64,000 nt of DNA from Salaquimonas pukyongi (GCF_001953055.1 NZ_CP019044.1:3079001-3143000), one strand, 5' to 3'. Positions 27,637 through 35,191 are shown, counted from the first letter of the stretch. The notes: generated from the letters alone by a model not told the origin. Numbers and translations are program-made.

Positions 27637-28377
27637 CTACCGGCTATGAACATGCGCCGGGCCTACCCAGTGATCCAGGAAGTCCTCCAGCCAGCGCCGC
27701 ACCTTCGGATCGTGCTGGTAGCGCCCGTCAATATGCGCCTGCCGCGGCTGGGCGCCCGTCAGCGAAAAGCGGTGCTCGGCACGTACCGTCCACCGGTAAA
27801 GCATGGCAAATGTCAGTTCGGCATGAAACTGGACGCCATAGGCATTGCTGCCAACCCGCATGGCCTGGTTTTCATATTCTTCGCCGGTTGCCAGCAGTTC
27901 TGCGCCCGAGGGCAGGGTAAAGCCTTCCCGGTGCCACTGATAGACCATGTCCGGCCAATCCATGAGATTGCGGCCCTCTTCAGTCGCTTCAAGCGGATAA
28001 TAGCCGATCTCGGCATATTCGCGCTCATTGGCCCGCACCGACCCGCCGAGATGCTTCGACAGCATCTGTGCGCCCAGGCAGATGCCGAAAAACGGCTTGT
28101 TTTCCTTCAGGGGCACTTCAATCCAGTCAATCTCGCGCTTGACGAATTCCTCATTGTCGTTGGCGCTCATCGGGCCGCCGAAGATAACCGCGCCGGCATG
28201 ATCTTCCAGCGTTGCCGGCAGCTCCTCGCCAAGCGGCGGGCGGCGGATATCGATCTCATAGCCCATCGCCTCCAGCATCATGCCGAGGCGCCCGCAGGAC
28301 GATGTTGCCTGATGCAGAACCGCCAGGATTTTCGGCTGTGCATCGTTCCTCAGTTCTTTCGGGGTCTTGAGCAGCAC
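27637..28377 (-). CDS. Class I glutamine amidotransferase-like protein
   Basis: A 246-residue stand-alone amidotransferase domain. It contains the FGICLGAQML nucleophile elbow (C100) and a later QFHAE element that supplies the histidine and glutamate of the triad. Stand-alone members of this type include GMP synthase-like proteins and gamma-glutamyl-amine hydrolases; no partner synthetase lies nearby. The start is a GTG four bases past the TerB-like gene end, with a GGGGAAAG sequence ahead, so the two genes are probably coupled. Confidence 0.85.
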   Translation of the reverse strand: MLLKTPKELRNDAQPKILAVLHQATSSCGRLGMMLEAMGYEIDIRRPPLGEELPATLEDHAGAVIFGGPMSANDNEEFVKREIDWIEVPLKENKPFFGICLGAQMLSKHLGGSVRANEREYAEIGYYPLEATEEGRNLMDWPDMVYQWHREGFTLPSGAELLATGEEYENQAMRVGSNAYGVQFHAELTFAMLYRWTVRAEHRFSLTGAQPRQAHIDGRYQHDPKVRRWLEDFLDHWVGPAHVHSR

Positions 28378-28380
28378 GGT

Positions 28381-28863
28381 TCAGCTTTCCCCTTCCTGCT
28401 GCCCGCCATCCTGTGCCGCCCGGTCGCGAACGCGCTGCTTCATGGCAATGCGGTCCGGCGATTCCACATGAAGCAATTGGGCAACCCGCCAGACCACATT
28501 GTCCTCGAACTCGTGCAACTCCCCGTCGGCGAACACCATTTCCCACAGCCGTTCGATCATCGCGATGCGCTGATCGCGGTCAAAGCGCTTGTTGAGCAGC
28601 GAAGTGAAACGGTACAGGTCTACCGCCTCGCTTTCCGCCTGCCGCGCTGCTTCCAGAAGCTCCGAAAATGCCTCTTCACTGAGATTGTAGCGCTCCGTCA
28701 GCACGGCGCGCATGCGGTCGATTTCAACATCCCGCACATTGCCGTCTGCAACGATGACATGAAACATCAGCGCCGCTTCGGCGAGATGCTGCTCATCGGG
28801 CGTCGCCGGATTTTCCTCCGGTCCATCCTGTTCCAGCAAGAGCGCTTTTATTCGATCGAACAT
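28381..28863 (-). CDS. TerB-family (tellurite-resistance-like) protein
   Basis: A 160-residue all-helical protein with the TerB pattern: ALMFHVIVADGNVRDVEIDRM, then LLNKRFDRDQRIAMIERLWEMVFADGELHEFED (acidic loop motifs VADG and FADGELHEFE). TerB domains bind metal ions in the acidic loops. Tellurite resistance itself should not be assumed, since no other ter gene is present. It is followed after four bases by the amidotransferase gene. Confidence 0.82.
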   Translation of the reverse strand: MFDRIKALLLEQDGPEENPATPDEQHLAEAALMFHVIVADGNVRDVEIDRMRAVLTERYNLSEEAFSELLEAARQAESEAVDLYRFTSLLNKRFDRDQRIAMIERLWEMVFADGELHEFEDNVVWRVAQLLHVESPDRIAMKQRVRDRAAQDGGQQEGES

Positions 28864-28929
28864 CCAAAACCATGTAACGCGGGCAGCACGCGGCGTAAAG
28901 TCACCCCGTTTTCCGCTTGCATGAACCGC

Positions 28930-29526
28930 TCACAATTTCCGCATCCAGAACTGCATCGGCTTGCCGGTTTCCCTTGCTTCGCCAATGTCCTTCCAGCGAT
29001 AGGTGGTGGTGACCCCGGCAAGCTTCCGGTAGCCGCGTTTTTCCCAGAAGGCGTCAAGCGGCCGGTAGCCTGATGGCCGGGCCGGATGACCATCTGGCCT
29101 CACCACGGCGCAAAAACAGCAATGGGTCGCGCCGAGGCCGCGGGCATGGGCCTCGCGCACATCGAAAAACCGGTGCCCGATGCCCTGGCCGCGATAATCG
29201 GGCATAAGCACCGATTCTCCGCAGTAAAAAAGCTTTGTCAGATCGTAGTCTTGGCCATCAAACGCGGCGGCGAATTCCGCCTCATGTTCCAGCATCGGCG
29301 TGCCGGTGGCAGCGCCCACCAGTTTTTCCCCGTCAAACGCACCGGCGACGATCGCGTTGCCGGCCTCACGGTAGGTTTCAAGATATCGCGCCTCATAGGC
29401 ATCGTCGCCATCGTAGAGATAGGGAAACTCGGCAAAGACGGATACCCGCAGGCGGGCAAGGCCGGGTATGGCTTCTTCCAGCGCGCTTCCGGTCAGGGGC
29501 TTTATGGTGACGTTGCAGCTCGTCAT
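28930..29526 (-). CDS. GNAT-family N-acetyltransferase
   Basis: A 198-residue GNAT enzyme with VLMPDYRGQGIGHRFFD, the Q/R-x-x-G-x-G/A acetyl-CoA loop, and a C-terminal KRGYRKLAGVTTTYRWKDIGE stretch. The middle resembles members that act on small amines or amino acids; the substrate cannot be named. It is followed upstream by the NTF2-like gene with a gap of three bases, so the two are co-transcribed. Confidence 0.83.
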   Translation of the reverse strand: MTSCNVTIKPLTGSALEEAIPGLARLRVSVFAEFPYLYDGDDAYEARYLETYREAGNAIVAGAFDGEKLVGAATGTPMLEHEAEFAAAFDGQDYDLTKLFYCGESVLMPDYRGQGIGHRFFDVREAHARGLGATHCCFCAVVRPDGHPARPSGYRPLDAFWEKRGYRKLAGVTTTYRWKDIGEARETGKPMQFWMRKL

Positions 29527-29529
29527 CGT

Positions 29530-29931
29530 TTACCCGGAAACCTGCCGGATCCAGTCCTGCAGGTTGTAATAGGTCGTCACCCGGGTGATCTTGCCGTCCT
29601 TGAGCGTGAAGAACGAACCGGCAGCCAGTTCGTAACGCTGCCCCTTGGCAGGGGGCAATCCCTCATCGGTTTTAAGATAGGTGCCGGATACCAGGAATTC
29701 CGCCGCAGCCCGCGTCCCGTCCCCGTTGCAGAAAATCACCAGGTCGGAGATTTCCTCCCTGTAGGATTCGGCCATGTGGGCATTGAAGGCCCGGAACTTT
29801 TCGATGCCCGGCCGCACCGGTCCCTGATTGACATGATGCTCGACCTTTTCGTCAAGCAGCCCTTCAAGCGCTGCCATGTCGCCCCGGTTGAACGCATCAA
29901 AATAGGCTTCGATGATGGATCTGGCCTGCAT
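29530..29931 (-). CDS. SnoaL/NTF2-like protein
   Basis: A 133-residue small protein of the NTF2-like (SnoaL/ketosteroid-isomerase-like) fold: an early helix IIEAYFDAFNRGDMAALEGLLDE, then a curved sheet with histidines (VEHHVNQG). Family members bind or isomerise small hydrophobic molecules; the catalytic residues vary, so the role is not predicted. AAAGGAG lies ahead of its start. It begins a two-gene unit with the GNAT gene. Confidence 0.75.
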   Translation of the reverse strand: MQARSIIEAYFDAFNRGDMAALEGLLDEKVEHHVNQGPVRPGIEKFRAFNAHMAESYREEISDLVIFCNGDGTRAAAEFLVSGTYLKTDEGLPPAKGQRYELAAGSFFTLKDGKITRVTTYYNLQDWIRQVSG

Positions 29932-30407
29932 GCGCCACGCTCCTTTTTCTGCGCTGGTGATGAAACATGAGCCGATCTAGAACATCCCGCTCCTGCGTCA
30001 AACAAAAATCAGGGCACACCTCGCCGTTCACGCCCAGCAAATTGCTGCCGTGTCATGGCATTTACTGGTTCAAACCTTGCGCATCCCTATGTCATCTGCG
30101 GGCAGCTTGCGCAGCAAGCAAGTTTCTGGGGCCCATTCCGTGATCTGCCCAATGTCAATGAGCCAACAACGGTAGTCATCCTCGGGCTTGTCCCGAGGAC
30201 CCATTCCGGGATGTACCCTCATTCAGCGAACCATCAACATTCGTCATCGCCGGGTCTGACCCGAGGCAAGCGAAGCGCCGCCGATGGCGAAAGACAAACG
30301 AAGTGCCGTCGAAAGCCGGCGATCCAGCGCTGGTCGTTGTGCACTGGATCCTCGGCTCAAGGCCGAGGATGACGAAGGAGGTGAGGCGATACACCTCCCG
30401 CAGGCCC
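29932..30407. other. Gene-poor region with palindromic repeats
   Basis: The 476 bases between the NTF2-like gene and the small membrane-protein gene hold no supported gene. About 30170-30380 carries several copies of a GTCATC-plus-palindrome motif listed separately. The first 240 bases show only short direct duplications such as GCAGCTTGCGCAGCAAGCAAG. Confidence 0.5.
30175..30375. repeat. REP-like palindromic repeat cluster
   Basis: At least three related palindromes occur here: GTCATCCTCGGGCTTGTCCCGAGGA (30175-30199, stem TCCTCGGG/CCCGAGGA), GTCATCGCCGGGTCTGACC (30243-30261), and ATCCTCGGC-TCAAG-GCCGAGGATGAC (about 30348-30373, inverted relative to the first). The last two face each other and enclose GCCGGCGATCCAGCGC, so they read as a mosaic of one dispersed element. 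The GTCATCCTCGGG type recurs in intergenic DNA of many alphaproteobacteria; I recall this from general knowledge and did not search. Confidence 0.6.
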
Positions 30408-30560
30408 TTATTTGCGCGCGCCAGCCATACGAAAATGCAGCACGATCGCGACCAGCCCCAACACGAACGCCGGTGGCACGATCAACCATGCAAATTTCAT
30501 CCAGTCGGACAGCGACTGGTATGTGTCGAATAAGTCCTGCCAGAAATTGTAGGGTTCCAC
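30408..30560 (-). CDS. Small single-pass membrane protein (50 aa)
   Basis: An unbroken 50-residue frame starting with GTG at 30560, with AAGGA nine bases before it. It reads MEPYNFWQDLFDTYQSLSDW, then a hydrophobic stretch WLIVPPAFVLGLVAIVLHF, then RMAGARK. An amphipathic start, one membrane helix and a short basic end make a coherent design, which is unlikely for a chance frame. It is too short to assign to a family. It stands head to head with the HTH regulator gene, about 95 bases away. Confidence 0.68.
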   Translation of the reverse strand: MEPYNFWQDLFDTYQSLSDWMKFAWLIVPPAFVLGLVAIVLHFRMAGARK

Positions 30561-30604
30561 AGGCTCATTCCTTGGTTTTCGCGTAGTATCTGTTTAGCAG
30601 GAAT

Positions 30605-30620
30605 ATGTATTATAATACAT
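30605..30620. promoter_or_regulatory. Perfect 16-bp palindrome over a TATAAT box (candidate operator)
   Basis: ATGTATTATAATACAT is a perfect palindrome and contains TATAAT at 30611-30616, about 40 bases before the HTH gene start. A palindrome covering the -10 box of a small HTH gene suggests autoregulation. No good -35 sequence is visible at the usual distance, so the promoter reading is moderate. Confidence 0.5.
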
Positions 30621-30655
30621 GGATAAGCGAGGGTCTTGTCGGCGACTTCTTGGTC

Positions 30656-30874
30656 ATGGAGATCAAGAAGCATTTCGGCCTTGCCGTAAGAGAGCAGCGC
30701 AAGCGGTTAGATGTGTCGCAGGAAGAGCTCGCTATGCGCATTGGCGCCGATCAGGCTTATGTCAGCCGCGTTGAGGCCGGGCAGATGAACGTCACCCTAG
30801 AGACTGTTGAACAAATTGCCGGAGCACTGGGAATAGATGTGGCGAAACTGCTCCAATACCGGAATGAACCGTGA
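30656..30874 (+). CDS. Small XRE-family helix-turn-helix regulator (72 aa)
   Basis: A 72-residue single-domain repressor-like protein: REQRKRLDVSQEELAMRIGADQAYVSRVEAGQMNVTLETVEQIAGALGID is the classic Cro/CI helix-turn-helix, and almost nothing else is present. The ATG at 30656 was chosen because the only upstream in-frame start falls inside the palindrome and -10 box, where transcription has not yet begun. No restriction-modification, toxin or phage gene accompanies it. Its stop lies in the left arm of a 12-bp inverted repeat. Confidence 0.85.
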   Translation: MEIKKHFGLAVREQRKRLDVSQEELAMRIGADQAYVSRVEAGQMNVTLETVEQIAGALGIDVAKLLQYRNEP

Positions 30875-30902
30875 AACCGGCGCCTGCAGAACGGTTCATT
30901 CC
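30861..30902. repeat. 12-bp inverted repeat around the HTH gene stop
   Basis: GGAATGAACCGT (30861-30872) and ACGGTTCATTCC (30891-30902) are perfect complements separated by 18 bases. No T-run follows either arm, so a standard terminator is not supported; an operator or the edge of an acquired segment is possible. Confidence 0.6.
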
Positions 30903-30975
30903 CGGCTTCTGGATAACAGAGACGGCACGATTTTGTGGTGCCGCACTCATTTGTTTTTACAATAAGCGTGTTGGC

Positions 30976-31051
30976 TGGTGCCGCTTACGTGACTCGAACA
31001 CGTGACCTCCGCATTACGAATGCGATGCTCTACCAACTGAGCTAAAGCGGC
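30976..31051 (-). tRNA. tRNA-Thr (anticodon CGT)
   Basis: A 76-base cloverleaf with CCA encoded at 30976-30978. Acceptor stem GCCGCTT with AAGCGGC, D-arm with AGCTCAGTTGGTAGAGC, anticodon loop TTCGTAA on a TCGCA/TGCGG stem, T-arm ACGTG-TTCGAGT-CACGT. Anticodon CGT reads ACG (Thr). It sits in the middle of the gene-poor accessory stretch, a position often used by integrating elements, though I see no integrase. Confidence 0.95.
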
Positions 31052-31182
31052 CCGATACGATCAGGTTGTTGAAGAACCCGAAAGCCCGAACGAAGCCAGA
31101 CGCACGCTCACTCCGCGAGCGGCTTTAACCACAAAACCGGCGCCTTGGAAAGCCCCGCGCCAAGGCGGTCAATCCCTGAATT
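31052..31182. other. Upstream flank of tRNA-Thr
   Basis: No gene is seen. An 8-bp hairpin, CGCCTTGG (31141-31148) with CCAAGGCG (31160-31167), lies next to the mobile-element end and lacks a T-run. The tRNA promoter should be here but shows no clear boxes. Confidence 0.4.
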
Positions 31183-31462
31183 GCCCTAGGCTGTATCGAC
31201 ATTTGGGATTTGGAGCGCGGTATGGGGGAAAATCGTTCAATTCCAGGAGCGGGACCGATGACCGGTCGGTATCCTTTCGAGGTTCCGCGACGCCGAAGTG
31301 GGCAATTTTCGCCGTATTCTTCTAGAACGCGGCGGATTTTGCCCCTGGCATCGTTGAAAACCCCTTGTGGTGGGGCCACACCACGGCGGAATTTTCGCCT
31401 TGCCAGAGACGAAATCCGTCTCGCGCCGCGTCCGAAACCTAAATGTCGATACAGCCTAGGGC
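31183..31462. mobile_element. MITE-like element with 22-bp perfect terminal inverted repeats
   Basis: The left end (31183-31204, starting GCCCTAGGCTGTATCGAC) and the right end (31441-31462) are perfect inverted copies over 22 bp and similar for about 14 more. Each end carries CTAG, so a TA or CTAG target duplication would be hidden in the repeat. The 280-bp element has no transposase frame; it is probably a non-autonomous relative of an IS5/IS427-type sequence, which is inference from end sequence and size. Its right end overlaps the stop of the IalB-family gene. Confidence 0.78.
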
Positions 31463-31974
31463 TTTGGGCGGTGAAAGGTATTCAGATGGTCGGAAAAGTC
31501 TTCCATCTCGAATGCGAAATTTATCTGCTTCGCCTCTTCCGCAAGTACGATCGACACGGTAATTGCTTCCTGTTTTCCCATTTCCTCCAGAACCTGGCTC
31601 GTCGGCGCGAATGCTGCCCTGCAACCATATTTTTTGGTGCAATCCAACAGATTGGCCTTCAGCAGCATTTCCTCGTTGATGATGACCGTCACGCCGGATG
31701 GAATGTGAATTCCCAAAGGAAGAAACAGTACTGCAAACATTTGATTTGCGGTTTCTGAATTAATAACCTCCCGGTCGGCGGCTGTGAGCCGGCGCATGGA
31801 AATGCGGGCAAGTATCTTTTGGTCTGTTGGGCTGCGTATCTGATTTTGCAGCATGCAGATCTTCTTCTGGCAGATGGTTTGCCATTCCGAATAGCTTGCC
31901 GAGGGCAGCAACAAGACAGGAATGATGCCAATGGTGAGTGATCTGCAAAGCCACGACAGGGGTGATCGACTCAT
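31456..31974 (-). CDS. Invasion-associated locus B (IalB) family protein
   Basis: A 172-residue secreted protein with an N-terminal signal (to about residue 29) and the IalB pattern: WQTICQKKICML, ISMRRL, VLFLPLGIHIPSGVTVIINE, LLDCTKKYGCRAAF, with two cysteine pairs. In Bartonella a family member aids invasion of red cells, but the family is widespread in free-living Hyphomicrobiales and its general role is unknown. The coding DNA is visibly more AT-rich than its neighbours. Its stop TAG is the CTAG of the mobile-element terminal repeat, so the last few residues are set by the insertion. Confidence 0.78.
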   Translation of the reverse strand: MSRSPLSWLCRSLTIGIIPVLLLPSASYSEWQTICQKKICMLQNQIRSPTDQKILARISMRRLTAADREVINSETANQMFAVLFLPLGIHIPSGVTVIINEEMLLKANLLDCTKKYGCRAAFAPTSQVLEEMGKQEAITVSIVLAEEAKQINFAFEMEDFSDHLNTFHRPKP

Positions 31975-32322
31975 CTGTTGCCTGCCTTTGAAAGCCTAAT
32001 CGAAGCTCACCTTGCGCGAACAAGGTGCTTTGCGACCCATTGAGGCTCGCAATGCTGCGGGCACAAGCCCCTGATCCCGATTATGGCAGAGCTCTTCTGG
32101 GCCATGCAAGCAGATGTCAAAACACTGCAGCGTTGTGACGGATTGCACACTGCGTATGCCGCAAACCAACTAAACAGGAAATTACCGGCATTTGAACAGT
32201 TACAGGTGCCGGTCCATGAGAGCTTCCCTCTCGGGAACAGGCCGCCAGGCTCATCCAATAACGCCCCAAGTGGATGAGTTTGCGCGGCCTGTATACCGTT
32301 TGCCCTTCCAGCAGGGACTCCC
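31975..32322. other. Intergenic region without supported gene
   Basis: These 348 bases should contain the IalB gene promoter (reading leftward). A 64-codon open frame on the plus strand exists, but its composition shows no domain, signal or ribosome-binding site and it is not called. No hairpin, tRNA or clear repeat is seen. Confidence 0.4.
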
Positions 32323-32778
32323 TTAAAATTCGCCGCAGCTTTCTGCCATCTGCTCCTGGACCGATTCGATAATCTGCTCGCCTTCAAGCCTGAAGGTTTC
32401 CTTGAACAGAGCCTCATTGGAAGGAAAGCGGTAACAGACCTCGACAGAAACCGCATCGGCATCGCCCGTATTCTTGCCGGGCCGGGTGAGGATTTCCGCA
32501 TCCCGGTTGGCTTCAGCCCATGCATCCAGCGAATCGAGAAACTCGCCTTTTGTCTGGACGATGCCGAGGTCGCGAAGCTCTATCCGCGCACCTTCAGCCA
32601 GCATGCTGTCAAGTCCCTTCCGGTCAACGTCACCCAGTGCCTGGTACCAGGCTTGAACCGGCTTCGGCAGATCGCCGTTTGCGGCGGCAGATCCGGTGAT
32701 CGACAAAAGGGTGAAGGCTGCAACCAGCACGCCGACAAACGGACGAGACCGGCTTTCAGATTTCCCTGCTTGTGTCAT
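32323..32778 (-). CDS. Secreted NTF2/SnoaL-like protein
   Basis: A 151-residue protein with a signal-like N terminus (FVGVLVAAFTLLSITGSAAA) and an NTF2-like body: VQAWYQALGDVDRKGLDSMLAEGARIELRDLG. Two late cysteines (VCYRF, ESCGEF) could form a disulfide in the periplasm. Function unknown. It follows the carbonic anhydrase gene by 25 bases on the same strand, so it may share its transcript. Confidence 0.7.
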   Translation of the reverse strand: MTQAGKSESRSRPFVGVLVAAFTLLSITGSAAANGDLPKPVQAWYQALGDVDRKGLDSMLAEGARIELRDLGIVQTKGEFLDSLDAWAEANRDAEILTRPGKNTGDADAVSVEVCYRFPSNEALFKETFRLEGEQIIESVQEQMAESCGEF

Positions 32779-32803
32779 GGGCGTTCTTTCTGTGTTGGTG
32801 TGT

Positions 32804-33445
32804 TTAGCGTCCGGGCCGGGCAAAATCACCGGTATCGGAATTCATCACCCACAATTCACCGGTTGAAATATCAAACCAGGCACCATGCAGGGTGAGCTTT
32901 CCCTTCCGCGCAAGGATGTCGACGCACGGGAAGGTCATCAGATTGGTGATCGAATTGCGCACCGAAATGCGTTCAAGGGCTGTTTGCCGCTCTGCCTTGG
33001 TCAAGGCATCGGAAGAGGAAACCTGTTCGGCAAGGGGCGCCAGCATGCTCATCCACTGGCCGATGAAGTCGCCGGGAGAAAGCGGCTTGTCTGCCGGGTC
33101 AAGGGCAGCGGAAATTCCGCCGCAGCGCCCATGGCCCATTACCAGGATGTGCTTGACGCGCAATGCCTGCACGGCGAACTCCAGGGCTGCAGAAGTAGCG
33201 TGATAGCTGCCGTCCGGCTCGTAAGGCGGTACGAGGTTTGCAACGTTGCGAACGACGAACAATTCTCCCGGCCCGCAGTTGAAGATCGTTTCCGGCGCTG
33301 CGCGGGAATCACAGCAGGCGATCACCAGGATTTCAGGCTTCTGTCCGGTTTCAGCAAGCTCGTGATAGCGGTCGCGTTCGGTGGTATACCGCCCCTCCAT
33401 GAAATCCTGATATCCTTTAAGAAGGCGTGCGGGAAAATTTTTCAT
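32804..33445 (-). CDS. Beta-class carbonic anhydrase
   Basis: A 213-residue enzyme that interconverts CO2 and bicarbonate. Zinc ligands of the beta class are present: C45 in CCDSR with D46 and R48, and H105-x2-C108 in HGRCGG. The ATG at 33445 was chosen because it begins the conserved LLKGYQDFM helix and follows AAGGAAACGAAG; upstream codons lack similarity. It may supply bicarbonate for carboxylases. It precedes the secreted NTF2-like gene on the minus strand. Confidence 0.93.
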   Translation of the reverse strand: MKNFPARLLKGYQDFMEGRYTTERDRYHELAETGQKPEILVIACCDSRAAPETIFNCGPGELFVVRNVANLVPPYEPDGSYHATSAALEFAVQALRVKHILVMGHGRCGGISAALDPADKPLSPGDFIGQWMSMLAPLAEQVSSSDALTKAERQTALERISVRNSITNLMTFPCVDILARKGKLTLHGAWFDISTGELWVMNSDTGDFARPGR

Positions 33446-33516
33446 CTTCGTTTCCTTCAAGCGATCATGCGGCGACCGGTGCCATTTCGCGCCGGTTGAC
33501 GAGTCCTCACTCTGGC

Positions 33517-34329
33517 TCAGGCCCAGATGGCAATGGGCAGGCCGTGCGCGTCGCGTTTGTATTGTTCCGGGTGCGGATGGGCAAGACCCTGCTCCACACG
33601 CCAGGCAACGGCAAGGCAGGCACAAGCGTCAATGAAGTCGTCCAATGCGGCATCGGCCGCCTTGAAACCCATGATGCCATGCCTCAAGAATTCCTGATCA
33701 AAGCCCAGCCGTTCAAGCAGCCGTCTTCGTTCCGCAATTCCTGCCGGATTGACTTTCGATTTGATTTTTTTGGGAAGTTGCATCGCCGTACCATGGTTCA
33801 GCACGGCAAATGCAAACTCGGGATGACACTCATAAAGGGTGATTCCGGCAAAAGCAGGATCATCTTTCGTGCACCGCAGGAATCGATCAAGTTGGTGGAT
33901 TTTTGGAAACAGGTTGAATGCCTGTTTGGAGACTTTTCGGGGTGGGTCGGAGGTCTCCTGCGCCAGATGGCAAGCCTCTCCATAAGTACCGGCATAAACT
34001 GCGCTTCGGGAGGGAATGGAGAATACCGAGGATTGCCGCGCACCAAGCTGCGGCCGCACCGCCTGTTCGGGCCCCCTTCCGCCAGCGCCGGTTTTCTCGG
34101 GGAGACCGATTGGCATGTCCACCGCAATAATGGTCGAAGCGCCGAAGGCAGCTACGGCCTCTTCGATGGTTGCAAAGAGCGAAACAGCAGCATCCGCCAT
34201 TGGCGCAGCAGCTTGATTGTCCTTTCCGGTTGTGGTGTGCACGGAGATCCAACCGGCCCGGCAGCCATCCATGCCGGCCAATACGGTTTGGGCCGGATGG
34301 GCGTTTTGCAATGGTGAAGCCTGCTGCAT
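33517..34329 (-). CDS. DUF429 domain protein
   Basis: A 270-residue protein of the DUF429 family: GMDGCRAGWISV at the start, AVDMPIGLPEKTG, ARQSSVFSIPSRSAVYAG, LYECHPEFAFAVLN and a late DDFIDACACLAVAWR. The pattern of acidic residues in GMDGC.., DMPIG and DDFIDA resembles an RNase H-like nuclease fold, as proposed for the family; activity is unproven. It follows the pyridoxal kinase gene by five bases, so the two are one transcript. Confidence 0.8.
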   Translation of the reverse strand: MQQASPLQNAHPAQTVLAGMDGCRAGWISVHTTTGKDNQAAAPMADAAVSLFATIEEAVAAFGASTIIAVDMPIGLPEKTGAGGRGPEQAVRPQLGARQSSVFSIPSRSAVYAGTYGEACHLAQETSDPPRKVSKQAFNLFPKIHQLDRFLRCTKDDPAFAGITLYECHPEFAFAVLNHGTAMQLPKKIKSKVNPAGIAERRRLLERLGFDQEFLRHGIMGFKAADAALDDFIDACACLAVAWRVEQGLAHPHPEQYKRDAHGLPIAIWA

Positions 34330-34334
34330 GGTTT

Positions 34335-35174
34335 TCAGATCAGTTTGCGCGTGGAAACCATGGCTGCCGGACGCAGAAGGGAAGCTGAATCGGTTTCCAG
34401 CATGAGTTCATCAGCACCACGTCTTGTAGCCCTTGCCACCAGTTCAAATATGCTGGCAGTGGTTGCCTGCAGCGCCTTTTCCGGCGATTCGCCGTCGAGC
34501 AGACGGGAGAGAAAAACCGCTGCGGCAGCATCACCAGGACCTTTGGGGGCATTTTCCACCATTCGGTGTTCGGCAAGCATCGCCCCGTTTTCATGAACGA
34601 GCAGATTGGCGATGTTGCCGCGCATCATGGCGGGGATCGACGTTGCCAAAATCATTGCCGGGGCAAGGTGTTCTGCCGCCTTGCGGGCACTGCCTGCATC
34701 CAGAACATCTTCACCGCTCAACCATTGCAGTTCAAACCGGTTCGGCGTGAGGATGTCGGCCCTTGCCGCAAGATGATCGCGAATTGCAGCGGCCGTTTCT
34801 CCGCTGACATAAAGCCCGCCCTCATCGCCGATGACAGGATCGCAAAGATGGAGCAGGTTGGGGTTTCGTTGCTTCAGCCTGGCGGTAAAGCGTGCTGTCG
34901 CTTCCGCCTGAACGGCGTCCGCCATGTAACCGGTCAGGACGCCGCCAAGTTCTGCTGCCCATGGCGAATCAGCAAGATCGTCCAGCAGGCTTTGAAACCG
35001 ACCATGGCCGGGAACAATTCTGGTCGCGGTGCCGTGGCCGGGATGATAGGGCAGGGTTATGGTGGGAACCGCCCAAACCGGATGGCCGCGGGTTTCAAGC
35101 GCGAAAGCCGATGCCCGGTTTCCAACCGATCCGCGCACCACATGACTGGAGATCGTGATAACCGGCTTTTTCAT
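34335..35174 (-). CDS. pdxY: Pyridoxal kinase
   Basis: A 279-residue ribokinase-fold kinase of the PdxY type, which phosphorylates pyridoxal for PLP salvage. Visible are ITISSHVVRGSVGNRA at the start, DPVIGDEGGLYV, LTPNRFEL and the anion-hole GPGDAAAAVF. The ATG at 35174 follows GGCGGGAAA; a TTG two codons earlier is also in frame. It is followed by the DUF429 gene and preceded by a small membrane-protein gene. Confidence 0.88.
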   Translation of the reverse strand: MKKPVITISSHVVRGSVGNRASAFALETRGHPVWAVPTITLPYHPGHGTATRIVPGHGRFQSLLDDLADSPWAAELGGVLTGYMADAVQAEATARFTARLKQRNPNLLHLCDPVIGDEGGLYVSGETAAAIRDHLAARADILTPNRFELQWLSGEDVLDAGSARKAAEHLAPAMILATSIPAMMRGNIANLLVHENGAMLAEHRMVENAPKGPGDAAAAVFLSRLLDGESPEKALQATTASIFELVARATRRGADELMLETDSASLLRPAAMVSTRKLI

Positions 35175-35191
35175 CGTCAATTTCCCGCCGG

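Noticed and set aside
28381-28863. Tellurite resistance operon
   Set aside because: Only a TerB-like domain is present; no terC, terD or other ter gene lies nearby.
27559-29073. 504-codon plus-strand frame opposite the TerB and amidotransferase genes
   Set aside because: It spans several real genes on the opposite strand and their gaps, which a true gene would not do.
30240-30375. CRISPR-like spacing of the repeats
   Set aside because: Copies are few, unequal and inverted, without uniform spacers or cas genes.
31183-31462. Transposase remnant inside the MITE
   Set aside because: All frames in the element are short and lack a DDE-type pattern; it is non-autonomous.
32083-32277. 64-codon plus-strand frame in the gap behind the NTF2-like gene
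   Set aside because: No ribosome-binding site, no domain and a skewed composition.
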